A stretch of 23,142 nucleotides of DNA from DAOQAU01 sp035354275 (GCA_035354275.1 DAOQAU010000023.1:1-23142); one strand, 5' to 3'. Counted from the first letter of the stretch, positions 14,372 to 23,115 are shown. The notes: a model not told the origin generated them from the letters alone. Made by a program: numbers and translations.

Positions 14372-14791
14372 TTAACCTATTAATTCAAATATTTCCATTT
14401 GGTTATTTTTTTTAGTTTTGCTTATTGATTTTACAATTTCAATGGCTTTTTTAACCACTTTATCATCAACCCAATCACCTGCTTTTGCAACGGCAACTTT
14501 TGCTTTTTCTAGTATTTTTGCATCTTCGGGCAGTGCTTTATTTAAATTAACTTCTTTTATTGCAGGAAGTAATTTTCTTGCTGCAAGTGCCAAGCCGCCT
14601 ATAATCACAGCATCTTTGATTAAGGTCCAAAGAAAATGTCCAAACCCGCCTTTTTTCTTAGGTGTTTGTGCCGTAGGAGCTGCGCCTGTGTCAGGGCCCA
14701 CATACAATCCCTGAGATTGCAACATTTCCGGTGAAAGCTTATCCATTGCTTTTGCCGAAGTAAAATTTACACCTGATACTGCATTAACCAT
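14372..14791 (-). CDS. Small protein with one predicted membrane segment, function unknown
   Basis: This is a 139-residue protein I do not recognise. It starts MVNAVSGVNFTSA, a short N-terminal motif without signal-peptide character. A Thr/Pro/Lys linker follows, then one hydrophobic segment, FLWTLIKDAVIIGGLALAA (about 54-72), and a Lys/Ala-rich helical C-terminus (residues 75-130). The ribosome site is strong: GGAGG at 14798-14802 on the minus strand, 6 nt before the ATG, one of the best in the window and a sign of high expression. It ends at a shared terminator with rarA and is divergent from the TonB-like gene, with 164 nt between the two starts. A plus-strand frame covering the same region is a shadow. 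Confidence 0.75.
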   Translation of the reverse strand: MVNAVSGVNFTSAKAMDKLSPEMLQSQGLYVGPDTGAAPTAQTPKKKGGFGHFLWTLIKDAVIIGGLALAARKLLPAIKEVNLNKALPEDAKILEKAKVAVAKAGDWVDDKVVKKAIEIVKSISKTKKNNQMEIFELIG

Positions 14792-14955
14792 AAGAAACCT
14801 CCAATTTTAAAACACTATATATTTAATATAAGTATTTTTTCAAGCCTTTTTTGTTTGCATTTTAGGCAATAAAGAAATAATGTTACAAAAATTAACACGT
14901 TTTTTGGAATATTATTTTAATGTTTGTAATCTTACATATTAGAGGGGATAAAAAT

Positions 14956-17136
14956 ATGAGCATATTAAATAAAAACATCGTTAAGATAACATCAGAAGAC
15001 TTGAAGGATGCAACCTTATCTTCGGCGGGTTTTGACGGAGAAACCCAAAAACGTGCTTTTGCAAATATCTTAGGTGCAAGGCTTGCGATAAAACTTCTTT
15101 TTTCAAAAAAAATTGAGGCAAATAACATTTACAGCCTTTATACAATGCAAAGCGTATTAAAAAATATTGATATATCCGATATTTATTTTGAAAATATAAA
15201 AATTGATGTCAGATTGGTTTTTGACAAAAATGAGATTTTTATACCTAAAAGCCATTTTGAATATGATATTTTGCCTGATATTTATATACCTCTATTGTTA
15301 AAAAAAGATATGTCTTCGGCTGAAATTTTAGGTTTTTTTGAGCCCAAAGAAATAGATAAGAATAATTCAAATAAAGATTTTTATTTTTTTGAAGCAGATA
15401 AACTTCATAAACCTGAAAGTTTGAAAAAATTTATCAGCCTTTTTATTCAAAAAAGTCCAAAAAAATCCAAATTGGAAGACCTGCAAAAATCTGAAAGTCT
15501 TTTTGGAGAATTTGTTGACGATGAAATATCTGATGAAGATAAATTGTTCTTAATTCAGCAATTAAACGCCAATTTATATCTGAGAGAAAAATTAGTAGAG
15601 TTGGAAAATTTTGAATTGCTTTCTAAAAAATCTATATCAGAAGAAGTTTTTTCACACGATATGTTATTTGAAGAAGGCATTAACGAAGAAATTCCGGAAG
15701 AAAAATCTCTTGAAATTTCAGAAGAAGAATCGGAAATAAAATCGGAAGATTTTCTTGAGCTGCCTTCAGAAGGCGTCTTTGAGGAGCAATTACATGAAGA
15801 GCTGACAGAGCAGGATTTGGAAAATATTCAAGAGGAAGTACCTTTTATTGAGGAATTTGATTCGGCTTTACCTGACGAAAAACAAGAGCCTGAAAGTGCT
15901 GTCCAAGAAGAAGAAATTAAAGAGCAAAATTATCAAAGTGAATTGGTTTCTTTAGATTCTTTGGTAGGCGAAGAATTGTTTACAGAGGGGTTGCCCGAAA
16001 AACAAGAGAATATTGATGTCCCGCTTGAAGAGATTGATTTTTCCCAATTTGAATCTATAGGCGAAGTACAATCTGATTTGGCAGAGAAAAATGAAGATTT
16101 AGATGCAGAAGCAGAAGAGCTTATTTCGAAAAAAAACGCTGTATCCGAATCGGAAGAAGACACTGATGATGAATCCATAAAATCAAAAATAGACGAACTT
16201 TTAGAGGAGTTGGAAACTTCTGAAGAGGCTAAAGAAGCACTTTCTGATGAGATTGAAATTATAGAAGGTTTGGTTTCTTCAAGTGAAGGTAAATCATCTG
16301 AAAGTTTTGATTTGTCAGATTTTGAAACAGTTTCAAGTGATGAATTGGAATTCTTTACACCGGAAGCCGAAACTGAAGCAGAAGCGGAGAAAAAAGACAA
16401 AGATTTAATAAATATCCTTTTTGAAAAAGAGAATATAAAAGCCACAGATGATATGGACAGCTTGTCAGAGCCTTCGGTTCATAAAAAAGCTTATAACATA
16501 AATATTAACAAAAAGGTTATTGTTGCTGCTTCCATTGCAGGATTGATGCTTGTTGCTACAGTAGGAGGAGTTTTGATTACAAAACATAATTCCCAAAATA
16601 ATAGCATTGTTCAAAATGAAATTAATCAGAATATTCCGCCTGCAGCTACAGATAATACAATGCCACAAGACTTCACACAAAACGCCTATCAGCCCGACGG
16701 CAATATGCCTTTAACACCTCCTCCCGGCCAGTATCAGTCTCAAGGTCGAGATATGAGCAAAGCTGTTTCTGATGCATTTCTTTCAACACCGATTAATGCT
16801 ACCGTTTCAAAAATTGCCTGGGAAGCACCGGAAGATCTTGCATATAGCGACAGTTTTAGAAAATACTTGCAAATGGCCGGCAAAAATCTTAAACTTACAC
16901 TCCAAAATGATTTATTGTTGTCTTCTGAAATGGCTTATTCCAATAAAGTCATTGTCGATATATCTATGAATAAAGGTGGGACGATAAAAACCGCTAACAT
17001 TAGCGTTTCAAGCGGTTCAAAACAAATTGATAATATAGTGTTACAAAGTGTTAAAGAGACTTTAAAATACCTAAAAATGCCTACTGACGAGATTCAAGGC
17101 TCTTCTGTAGATTTAACCCTTATCATAAACTTCTAA
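14956..17136 (+). CDS. Large acidic membrane protein with TonB-like C-terminal domain
   Basis: From the ATG at 14956 the product has 726 residues; AGAGGGG at 14941-14947 is its Shine-Dalgarno site, so an upstream in-frame ATG at 14920 is rejected. Residues 1-150 form a folded domain with VRLVFDKNEIFIPKSHFEYD, DIYIPLLLKKD and EILGFFEP, faintly like the cyanobacterial DUF1822 pattern (weak). Residues about 165-505 are extremely rich in Glu, Asp and Ser. One membrane segment follows (VIVAASIAGLMLVATVGGVLI, about 520-541), then a Pro/Gln/Asn-rich linker and a C-terminal domain (about 640-726) with VIVDISMNKGGTIKTANISV, SSGSKQIDN and LKYLKMP, the TonB C-terminal signature. The topology implies N-terminus inside and TonB-like domain outside. 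No ExbB/ExbD is adjacent. Gene group with the next two is likely by order and orientation, 60 nt to the next start. Confidence 0.8.
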   Translation: MSILNKNIVKITSEDLKDATLSSAGFDGETQKRAFANILGARLAIKLLFSKKIEANNIYSLYTMQSVLKNIDISDIYFENIKIDVRLVFDKNEIFIPKSHFEYDILPDIYIPLLLKKDMSSAEILGFFEPKEIDKNNSNKDFYFFEADKLHKPESLKKFISLFIQKSPKKSKLEDLQKSESLFGEFVDDEISDEDKLFLIQQLNANLYLREKLVELENFELLSKKSISEEVFSHDMLFEEGINEEIPEEKSLEISEEESEIKSEDFLELPSEGVFEEQLHEELTEQDLENIQEEVPFIEEFDSALPDEKQEPESAVQEEEIKEQNYQSELVSLDSLVGEELFTEGLPEKQENIDVPLEEIDFSQFESIGEVQSDLAEKNEDLDAEAEELISKKNAVSESEEDTDDESIKSKIDELLEELETSEEAKEALSDEIEIIEGLVSSSEGKSSESFDLSDFETVSSDELEFFTPEAETEAEAEKKDKDLINILFEKENIKATDDMDSLSEPSVHKKAYNININKKVIVAASIAGLMLVATVGGVLITKHNSQNNSIVQNEINQNIPPAATDNTMPQDFTQNAYQPDGNMPLTPPPGQYQSQGRDMSKAVSDAFLSTPINATVSKIAWEAPEDLAYSDSFRKYLQMAGKNLKLTLQNDLLLSSEMAYSNKVIVDISMNKGGTIKTANISVSSGSKQIDNIVLQSVKETLKYLKMPTDEIQGSSVDLTLIINF

Positions 17137-17196
17137 ATGTGGTATCATTGTGCTATAGTATTGTAGGGTTATCTGTACATGTAGAAAGACTTTGAA

Positions 17197-17775
17197 GTGG
17201 AATTAGCACAACAAAAGGTCGATTTAATAAAAAAGATTATTAAATCGGACAAAAAGTACTTAAATAACGAGGATTTGTTTGAAGACTTTTTTAATGAGTC
17301 TTATAAGCGTTCGTTTTTGGTTGCGAAAACAGTTGAAAATGAAAATGCGCTTGAAACTTACTTAAGAAAAATTATTACCACTTCAATTGTTGTTGTGCTT
17401 AAAGATTCAGGCAGAATTCAAAGGACTTCTGAGGGGTTTGTTCCCGTAAAAGAGGAGCCTTTGGAAGTAGTATCCCAGCCGATTATTGAGAATAAATATT
17501 CAAATATACAAGTGTCCTATGATATAATAGATTTAAGCGAAGGCCCCGAAGAGATAACCATAAAAAAAGAAACCTTACAAACACTGGTCGATGCGGTTAA
17601 AGCCGCACATAAAAAAAATCCTTCAAAGCAGTATTTGGAGCTTTATGATTTGAGATATTCAAGAGGCTTAAAGCAAAAGCAAATTGCACAGGAGCTTAAT
17701 CTGTCGCAATCGGAAGTTTCCAAAAGGCTGTTAGAGCTTATGGAGCACGTAAAATCAAAATTCAATCAAGATTAA
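17197..17775 (+). CDS. Sigma-factor-like DNA-binding protein
   Basis: This 192-residue protein has the layout of a small sigma70-family factor. Residues 20-75 resemble region 2 (EDLFEDFFNESYKRSFLVAK, then ALETYLRKIITTSIVVVLKDSGR). Residues about 145-185 carry a region-4 helix-turn-helix: QYLELYDLRYSRGLKQKQIA, then ELNLSQSEVSKRLLELMEHV. The middle is long and divergent, and region 2 lacks clear -10 recognition motifs, so a plain HTH regulator is possible. The start is GTG at 17197 with only a weak purine stretch (GTAGAAAG) upstream. The STAND-type ATPase gene begins 21 nt after the stop, which suggests co-transcription and a functional link. No anti-sigma gene of known type is seen. Confidence 0.7.
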   Translation: MELAQQKVDLIKKIIKSDKKYLNNEDLFEDFFNESYKRSFLVAKTVENENALETYLRKIITTSIVVVLKDSGRIQRTSEGFVPVKEEPLEVVSQPIIENKYSNIQVSYDIIDLSEGPEEITIKKETLQTLVDAVKAAHKKNPSKQYLELYDLRYSRGLKQKQIAQELNLSQSEVSKRLLELMEHVKSKFNQD

Positions 17776-17796
17776 TTTTGGTTGCGGGTGAAACTT

Positions 17797-20700
17797 ATGA
17801 TATGTCCCAAATGTAAAAGAGAAATACCTGAAAATTCCCTAAAATGCAATCATTGCGGTTCAAGGATTGCGTCTTTGTGCAAAAAATGTAATGCTTATAA
17901 TTCTATTTATAATATTAAATGCACAAATTGTGGCGAAGAGTTGTTAAAGGTTTGTCCTTCTTGCAAGGGGATTAACTTACCTACTGCTCAAAAATGCAGA
18001 AAATGCGGGATTGATTTTATAAATAAAACAGTGCAACCTGCTCCTGTAGCAATGCCCGAAGAAAAAAGCCAGCTTGAATTTCAAGAAGCAAAGCCTGAAG
18101 TAAGTCAAGAAATTCCTCAAGAAATTAAAACTCACAAAGTTGAAGAAGTAACTGAAAAAATTCAATACAGTGCTAATTTTCAAAGTCAGCAAAACGCGAA
18201 AGATTCACTGGTAAAGGCTCTTATATCAGGCAATTCCAAAATAATTTCGCTAAGCGGAGACAAGGGTGCAGGAAAATCTCTTGTACTTAGAACTGCAATC
18301 CATTCCCTGAAGGAAAATCCAATAACCTGGCTTTTTGGAGAATGTTCAAACACTTCTCAAATATCGCCATGCGGGCTTATTCAAAATATTCTTTTGAATT
18401 TTTTTAATATAACAAATTTTTGTTCGGACGGATTAAAATTAAAAAAAGACTCTCAAAAATTTTTTCATTCCGAATTCCCTATGCTTAGTAACGACGAAGT
18501 TTTTGCGCTTTTAAATTTTCTTTATCCCACAAGCGGGGATTATTTTGAAAATATTTTGATAAATAAAGAAAAAACTTTTACGTTCTTAAAAAAAATTTTT
18601 CAAACAATTATAGACAACAGTGAAACTGTTTTTGTAATAGAAAATTTTGAAATGATTGACGGGATGTCTTACGAGTTTTTATATCGTCTGCTTGAAGCTG
18701 ATTTTATTTCGCAAAGATTTAAAATTTTGCTGACTTATAATGAATTAAGGCCGGCAAAAGGCTATTTTTATAATAAAAATATTAATGATAACAATTATGT
18801 TGACTTATCGCTTTCTCCTTTTGATTTGGCACAAAGCAAGACCTTCATCAATCAATATCTGAAGGAAAGTTCTACTTGCACCGAAGAGCTTAAAGATAAC
18901 ATTTTTGAATTAACGAAGGGAAATCCTGCATTTTTAGAGCAGGTTTGTTCTTTTATGAATGAAGTTTATGAAAAATGGCAAAACTATAATTTTAATTACC
19001 CTTATTCTTTTAACGAAACGGTTTCTATCAGGCTTGATAATCTGAAACAGGAAAATTCAGTTGCTTTAGAAATACTTGCCGCAGCTTCAATTCACGGTAC
19101 AAGATTTTATCCTTCAATTTTAAATCAAATTTTTGAGTTAAGTGAAGATGAATTTGTTTCACATTTAATAGAATTGCAAAAAAGAAATTTTATCTCAAAA
19201 GTTAACGAATTCACTTATGAAATTAAGAATTCAATGCTTTGGGAAGCTATTTTTGAATATTTTAAAGGTAGCGAAACTATTGCAATATTTAATGAAAAAT
19301 TGTTTTCGATTTATTCTATTTATACGCTTTCATCTGCTTCTTCTATCGCAGTAATTGCTCAGAATTTGAACCAAAAACTTGCGGCTTTGAATATATGGAC
19401 TGAAGTTATAAAGCTTGCTGCCTACATTGGGGATGTGAATTTATACGTAATAGCCCAAAAACAGTGCTTAAATTTTGTCGATCAGATTGAAAAAACAAAC
19501 TCCTCGTTGATTAAAAATAATATTTATGAAAGATTGGGTAAAGTTTTGGCCCAAACAAATCCTAAAGAAGCAATGTTGTATTTACCTGCAGCCGTTGCAA
19601 ATGCAAAAAATCTTGAAACCCCCATTAAGCAAATTGAACTCACCGCCTATCTTGCAAGCTGCTGCATGACACTCGGCGATTACTACGGAACAATAGAGTG
19701 TGTAAATTCTGTTTTGGAAAGGCTTGATTTTAACTATGAACTTGAAATTGCAATACTTAAATCCAGAAAGCTTGATGCGCTTTTAAAAATAGGAAACTGC
19801 GGGGAAATCGTTAATCTTATCGACAATGAAATTATGCCCGTTTTTGATAAATATATAAGTTCAAAATCTCATAAAAATGTATCTATACAAAAGCTCTATG
19901 CCGCATGGCTGAAATCTTATTTAATTCTAGCAAATGCGTTGGTTTTTCAAGGTAATAACCGTGCCTTTGAAGTCGTATCAACCCTTTTTGATATTATGCA
20001 AAAAAACAACTTTAATGAGCCGATTTTTATTGCAAAAGTCAAGCTTGCAGCAGCACTTGCCCACACCATAAGAGGTGAAGTGGAAAAATCGGAAGATATT
20101 CTTGAAGAAATAATTAAGCAAAATCAAAGTGATAATTTGGATAATGAGGCTATTTCAAGGTGGAATTTAATAAACATTTTAAATAATTTCATCCTAAAAA
20201 AATATAACGGGCTTAAAGAAGAACTGTTTGATGTCGTAACTTTTGCAAACAACGTAAATGATAATTTTACAAAAAATATTTTAAAAACCATTCTGGGCAA
20301 AATCTTAAAAGACGAAGAAAATACTGTTCGCGCGACAGAAATTTATAACGACCAGATAACCTTCTTTGCAAAAGAAAAAAATGCCATAGGCGCACTTTTG
20401 ACATGGTATTTTATAGCGGATATAAACCTGATAACAGAAGGACCTGAAAAGGCAATAGACGTTGCCCTAAAAGCTCTTGATGTTGCGCAGAGTACAAAAA
20501 TTAACAACTACTATTTTATAACCCTTTACAATAAAATCCTTGCCGAAGCATATATAATGCAGGCCGAATTTGAACTTGCAAAAATTCACATAGAAAAAGC
20601 AGTTATGGTAGCAAGAAAATTTGAATTGCTCGATTTGCTTGCAAGACTTTACCACCTCTACGGGAAATATCTGCAAGAACTTGCTATCGGAAAATCTGAT

Positions 20701-20856
20701 TCTCAGGTGGATTTTGTAACAGGAGCTTATAAAATGTATAAAAAAGCCACTGCTCTTTCTCAAACGTTAAAAAATAACTATGTACTTGAAGAAATAGCTT
20801 CATCCGAAAACAAATTAAACGCTTTTTGTAGGCTTAACGGAATTGTAATTAAATAA
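17797..20856 (+). CDS. STAND-type ATPase with three zinc ribbons and TPR-like repeats
   Basis: With the ATG at 17797 (GGTGA at 17787-17791 as ribosome site; TTG 17782 and GTG 17788 are alternatives) it has 1019 residues. The N-terminus has three tandem zinc ribbons, each CX2C-X10-CX2C, with Cys at 3/6/17/20, 28/31/42/45 and 53/56/67/70. A charged linker follows, then a MalT/AAA_16-like NTPase with Walker A GDKGAGKS at 144-151, a Walker B-like VFVIENFEMID near 278-288, and LTKGNPAFLEQVC near 372-384. Residues about 480-1010 are helical repeats of TPR type (for example YIMQAEFELAKIHIEKAVMVA). No DNA-binding or cyclase domain is attached, unlike most MalT- or cyclase-linked relatives. It probably acts as a signal-responsive scaffold or switch. 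Its stop is 2 nt from that of the convergent ctpA, with no terminator. Confidence 0.82.
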   Translation: MICPKCKREIPENSLKCNHCGSRIASLCKKCNAYNSIYNIKCTNCGEELLKVCPSCKGINLPTAQKCRKCGIDFINKTVQPAPVAMPEEKSQLEFQEAKPEVSQEIPQEIKTHKVEEVTEKIQYSANFQSQQNAKDSLVKALISGNSKIISLSGDKGAGKSLVLRTAIHSLKENPITWLFGECSNTSQISPCGLIQNILLNFFNITNFCSDGLKLKKDSQKFFHSEFPMLSNDEVFALLNFLYPTSGDYFENILINKEKTFTFLKKIFQTIIDNSETVFVIENFEMIDGMSYEFLYRLLEADFISQRFKILLTYNELRPAKGYFYNKNINDNNYVDLSLSPFDLAQSKTFINQYLKESSTCTEELKDNIFELTKGNPAFLEQVCSFMNEVYEKWQNYNFNYPYSFNETVSIRLDNLKQENSVALEILAAASIHGTRFYPSILNQIFELSEDEFVSHLIELQKRNFISKVNEFTYEIKNSMLWEAIFEYFKGSETIAIFNEKLFSIYSIYTLSSASSIAVIAQNLNQKLAALNIWTEVIKLAAYIGDVNLYVIAQKQCLNFVDQIEKTNSSLIKNNIYERLGKVLAQTNPKEAMLYLPAAVANAKNLETPIKQIELTAYLASCCMTLGDYYGTIECVNSVLERLDFNYELEIAILKSRKLDALLKIGNCGEIVNLIDNEIMPVFDKYISSKSHKNVSIQKLYAAWLKSYLILANALVFQGNNRAFEVVSTLFDIMQKNNFNEPIFIAKVKLAAALAHTIRGEVEKSEDILEEIIKQNQSDNLDNEAISRWNLINILNNFILKKYNGLKEELFDVVTFANNVNDNFTKNILKTILGKILKDEENTVRATEIYNDQITFFAKEKNAIGALLTWYFIADINLITEGPEKAIDVALKALDVAQSTKINNYYFITLYNKILAEAYIMQAEFELAKIHIEKAVMVARKFELLDLLARLYHLYGKYLQELAIGKSDSQVDFVTGAYKMYKKATALSQTLKNNYVLEEIASSENKLNAFCRLNGIVIK

Positions 20857-20858
20857 TT

Positions 20859-22091
20859 TCATTTAATTTTTTCAAGCATTTTTTTCATCATTGCCTTTGC
20901 AGTATCAAGCTGTACATCATCATTTGCAAGAATGTCTTTTTGAGTTAAATCAACTTTAATGTCGGGTTCTATTCCTATTTTGTTAATGTCGTGTCCTGCA
21001 GGCGTCAAATATTTTGCGATTGTAAGATTAATTCCTGTCATATTTGGCATAGGGATGATTTTTTGCACCATACCTTTGCCAAAAGTTTTAGTTCCTATAA
21101 GTTTTGCCTTATGATAGTCCTTGAGAGCACCTGACAGAATTTCGCTGGCACTTGCAGAGCCTCCGTCAACCAAAACCAAAAGCGGTTTGTCTATTACAAA
21201 ATCAGTCTGTTGTGCGTAAAACCTTTGTCTGTAGCCGTTTCTACCCACAACGCTTACAATATTTCCTTTGTCTATGAACATATTTGCGATAAAAACCGCA
21301 TTGGGCAGAAGTCCGCCGGTATTTCCTCTTAAATCAATTATCAAACCGTCTGTATTTTGAGTTTTTTCGAGTGCCTGAATAAATTCTTCGGAAGTTTCAG
21401 AACCTATAAAGCTTAAAATTTGAATATATCCTATGTTTTTTTCTACAGAACTTTTAACCGTTTTTATTTTAATTTCTTTTCTTATAATGTTTTTTTGTAT
21501 TTTTTTCTTGCCTCTCAGAATAACAAGATTAACAGTGGTGTTTTCTTTTCCCCTTACAAGTGAAGCTACTTCGGATATTTCAAGTCCGCTGATGTCTTTT
21601 CCGTCAACCTTCATTATTATGTCTTTTACTTTAAGATTGGCTTTATATGCAGGTGTTCCTTCAATAACACTTACCACATAAGTTTTTCCACCCAAAGATG
21701 CGATGTTAACGCCGATACCGCTTATTTTTGAATCAATGGATATGTTTTGGTCAGCATATTCTTTTTGGTTTAAGAATCTTGAATAAGGGTCATCCAAGCT
21801 GGCAAGTATTGTGTTTATTGCTACATTTGCGTCTTCATCTGTTTTGATTTTGCCTTTGTAATGTTTTTTCCAACGTTTCCAGTCTTGGTGGTTCATTGAG
21901 GAATCATAAAAATTATTTTTAATAATTCTCCATGAATTTTCAAATAATTTCTGAGAATTGATTTGCCTTTTATCAACCAAGTCTTTAGAGCTTATCATAG
22001 CTGAATTATAAGAAAATTGCTTCAATAAAAAATTATTGAATAACAAAAGCGCAAAAACCAAAAATATAAAAATAATAACTTGTTTTTTCAT
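20859..22091 (-). CDS. ctpA: Carboxy-terminal processing protease (S41 family, PDZ)
   Basis: It is a serine protease of the envelope that trims or degrades proteins from their C-terminus. The 410 residues start with a signal anchor (VIIFIFLVFALLLFNNFLL, 5-23). An N-terminal helical part ends in LDDPYSRFL, and a PDZ domain spans about 115-200 (ISGIGVNI, VIEGTPAYKANLKVKDIIMKVDG). The S41 core has LRGNTGG, DGGSASASEI with the likely catalytic Ser314, and GTKTFGKGMVQ with Lys339, the 25-residue Ser-Lys spacing of the family. GGGGA lies 5 nt before the ATG. It is transcribed alone leftwards. Cyanobacterial relatives process photosystem II D1 protein; in a non-photosynthetic host the substrate must differ. 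Confidence 0.94.
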   Translation of the reverse strand: MKKQVIIFIFLVFALLLFNNFLLKQFSYNSAMISSKDLVDKRQINSQKLFENSWRIIKNNFYDSSMNHQDWKRWKKHYKGKIKTDEDANVAINTILASLDDPYSRFLNQKEYADQNISIDSKISGIGVNIASLGGKTYVVSVIEGTPAYKANLKVKDIIMKVDGKDISGLEISEVASLVRGKENTTVNLVILRGKKKIQKNIIRKEIKIKTVKSSVEKNIGYIQILSFIGSETSEEFIQALEKTQNTDGLIIDLRGNTGGLLPNAVFIANMFIDKGNIVSVVGRNGYRQRFYAQQTDFVIDKPLLVLVDGGSASASEILSGALKDYHKAKLIGTKTFGKGMVQKIIPMPNMTGINLTIAKYLTPAGHDINKIGIEPDIKVDLTQKDILANDDVQLDTAKAMMKKMLEKIK

Positions 22092-22118
22092 TTGTTCCCC
22101 AAAAACCGGCTTCTGATA

Positions 22119-22157
22119 GAGCTTGCGGAAAAATTGTCATTTTTCGAATTTTTCTGC
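22119..22157. repeat. REP-like imperfect hairpin, copy 1
   Basis: GAGCTTGCGGAAAAATT at 22119-22135 recurs exactly at 22994-23010. The 27 bases 22128-22154 recur with one mismatch at 23116-23142. GCGGAAAAATT pairs with AATTTTTCTGC. It lies 28 nt upstream of the ctpA start, in the 150-nt gap behind the next leftward gene. Confidence 0.7.
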
Positions 22158-22241
22158 GTCCTTATTACCTAATTATATTTAACATCAAGCCTCAACTTTT
22201 ATCAATAGCCTTGTTTTACATCAGAAAGAACAAGTTATTAT

Positions 22242-22949
22242 TTACAAAGCCTCAAAGCCCGGTGAGGTTTCAGGAAGATTTTGGTAACCTGAATTTGAAA
22301 AAACGGCCTTTTTAATATATTTATTGGTATAATTTCCTTTTTCAAAAAGCTTTTTTAATGTGTCTTCTCTTTTTACCAAGGGCTGAAAGTTGCTTTCAAA
22401 TTCAGGATGTAAGTCACACAATTCTGTCCAAACTGCAGCCTCCATTGTCCAAGCGTAAGTTTCTTCGGCAAGTGAATTATATTCATCCTGATGCAGAGCC
22501 TCGTGAGAAAGCAATGCTGCAAGTGCCATAGGGGGTGCATCTGAGTGTTTTTGATTTATGTAAATATAAAGTCTGGAACCGCGCTTCCAGCCCAGCGCAT
22601 CAAAATTTGCATAATCTTGTTTTATTGAACCTAAGTCCTTAAATTCAATTTTAATAGGCTTTGACGTCAAATTTTTACCCAAAACGGCTTCGCGAGAAAA
22701 TTCTCCGTTGGTACCTTTGAGCATGTCCAAGGCAACATAAATAACCTCATCTTTACTTGAAGATTTATATGTATCTTTCAGGCTCAAGATGTATTCTTGA
22801 GTGTATTTTGACGGGTAATTCGCTTTTACAATCTCTTTTTCTTGTTTAACAGGCTCAGGATTTTTCTTTTGTGCCGAAAAAACCGATTGATTCACATTTG
22901 TACTGATTGCTATTGCAGCTAAAAGTGTTAAAATCTTAATCTTCTTCAT
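22242..22949 (-). CDS. Secreted HExxH (putative zinc metallopeptidase) protein
   Basis: The 235-residue product starts at the ATG at 22949, with TAGGGG 5 nt upstream; an in-frame ATG 21 nt earlier lacks a ribosome site. Residues 1-26 are a signal peptide ending near SVFSA. A Lys/Glu-rich stretch follows. The motif LLSHEALHQDEYNSLAEETYAW (residues 147-168 region) has HEALH at 149-153, the zincin HExxH, with Glu162/Glu163 as possible third ligands in gluzincin fashion. Upstream, GSRLYIYINQKH is a likely edge strand. I do not recognise the family; length and motif suggest a small peptidase or a structural relative. No gene neighbour explains its substrate. Confidence 0.72.
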   Translation of the reverse strand: MKKIKILTLLAAIAISTNVNQSVFSAQKKNPEPVKQEKEIVKANYPSKYTQEYILSLKDTYKSSSKDEVIYVALDMLKGTNGEFSREAVLGKNLTSKPIKIEFKDLGSIKQDYANFDALGWKRGSRLYIYINQKHSDAPPMALAALLSHEALHQDEYNSLAEETYAWTMEAAVWTELCDLHPEFESNFQPLVKREDTLKKLFEKGNYTNKYIKKAVFSNSGYQNLPETSPGFEAL

Positions 22950-22998
22950 AATATCCCCTATCTCTTCCATATGACATTTTCAAAAAATGCCGTGAGCT

Positions 22999-23025
22999 TG
23001 CGGAAAAATTAAAATTTTTCTCGCA
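22999..23025. repeat. REP-like imperfect hairpin, copy 2
   Basis: TGCGGAAAAATT and AATTTTTCTCGCA pair with one bulged base around an AA centre. Together with bases 22994-22998 it repeats the first half of copy 1. It lies upstream of the HExxH gene. Confidence 0.65.
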
Positions 23026-23040
23026 ATCTCCCTTGTCCGG

Positions 23041-23086
23041 CTTGCACCCATACCGCCGGCTATCCCGCAGCCGGTATGGGTGCAAG
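23041..23086. repeat. GC-rich inverted repeat with 14-bp outer stem
   Basis: CTTGCACCCATACC (23041-23054) pairs perfectly with GGTATGGGTGCAAG (23073-23086); an inner GGCT/AGCC adds a short stem with a bulge. It is much richer in G+C than its surroundings and lies between two copies of the AT-rich hairpin repeat. No T-run follows, so it is not an obvious terminator. Confidence 0.7.
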
Positions 23087-23115
23087 CACTTCTAAGGTCG
23101 GATTTGAAAAATTAA

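Noticed and set aside
14418..14714. 98-codon plus-strand frame opposite the small membrane protein
   Set aside because: The minus-strand gene has a strong Shine-Dalgarno site, a terminator and sensible domain layout; the plus frame has none.
14920..14955. Earlier ATG for the TonB-like protein
   Set aside because: AGAGGGG at 14941-14947 is correctly spaced for the ATG at 14956 and lies inside the proposed extension.
15933..16445. 170-codon minus-strand frame opposite the acidic protein, very Ser-rich
   Set aside because: The Ser/Phe-rich product is the mirror of Glu-rich codons (GAA/TTC) on the plus strand; no ribosome site or motif.
23041..23086. Rho-independent terminator
   Set aside because: No T-run on either exit and it lies upstream of, not behind, the nearest gene in the window.
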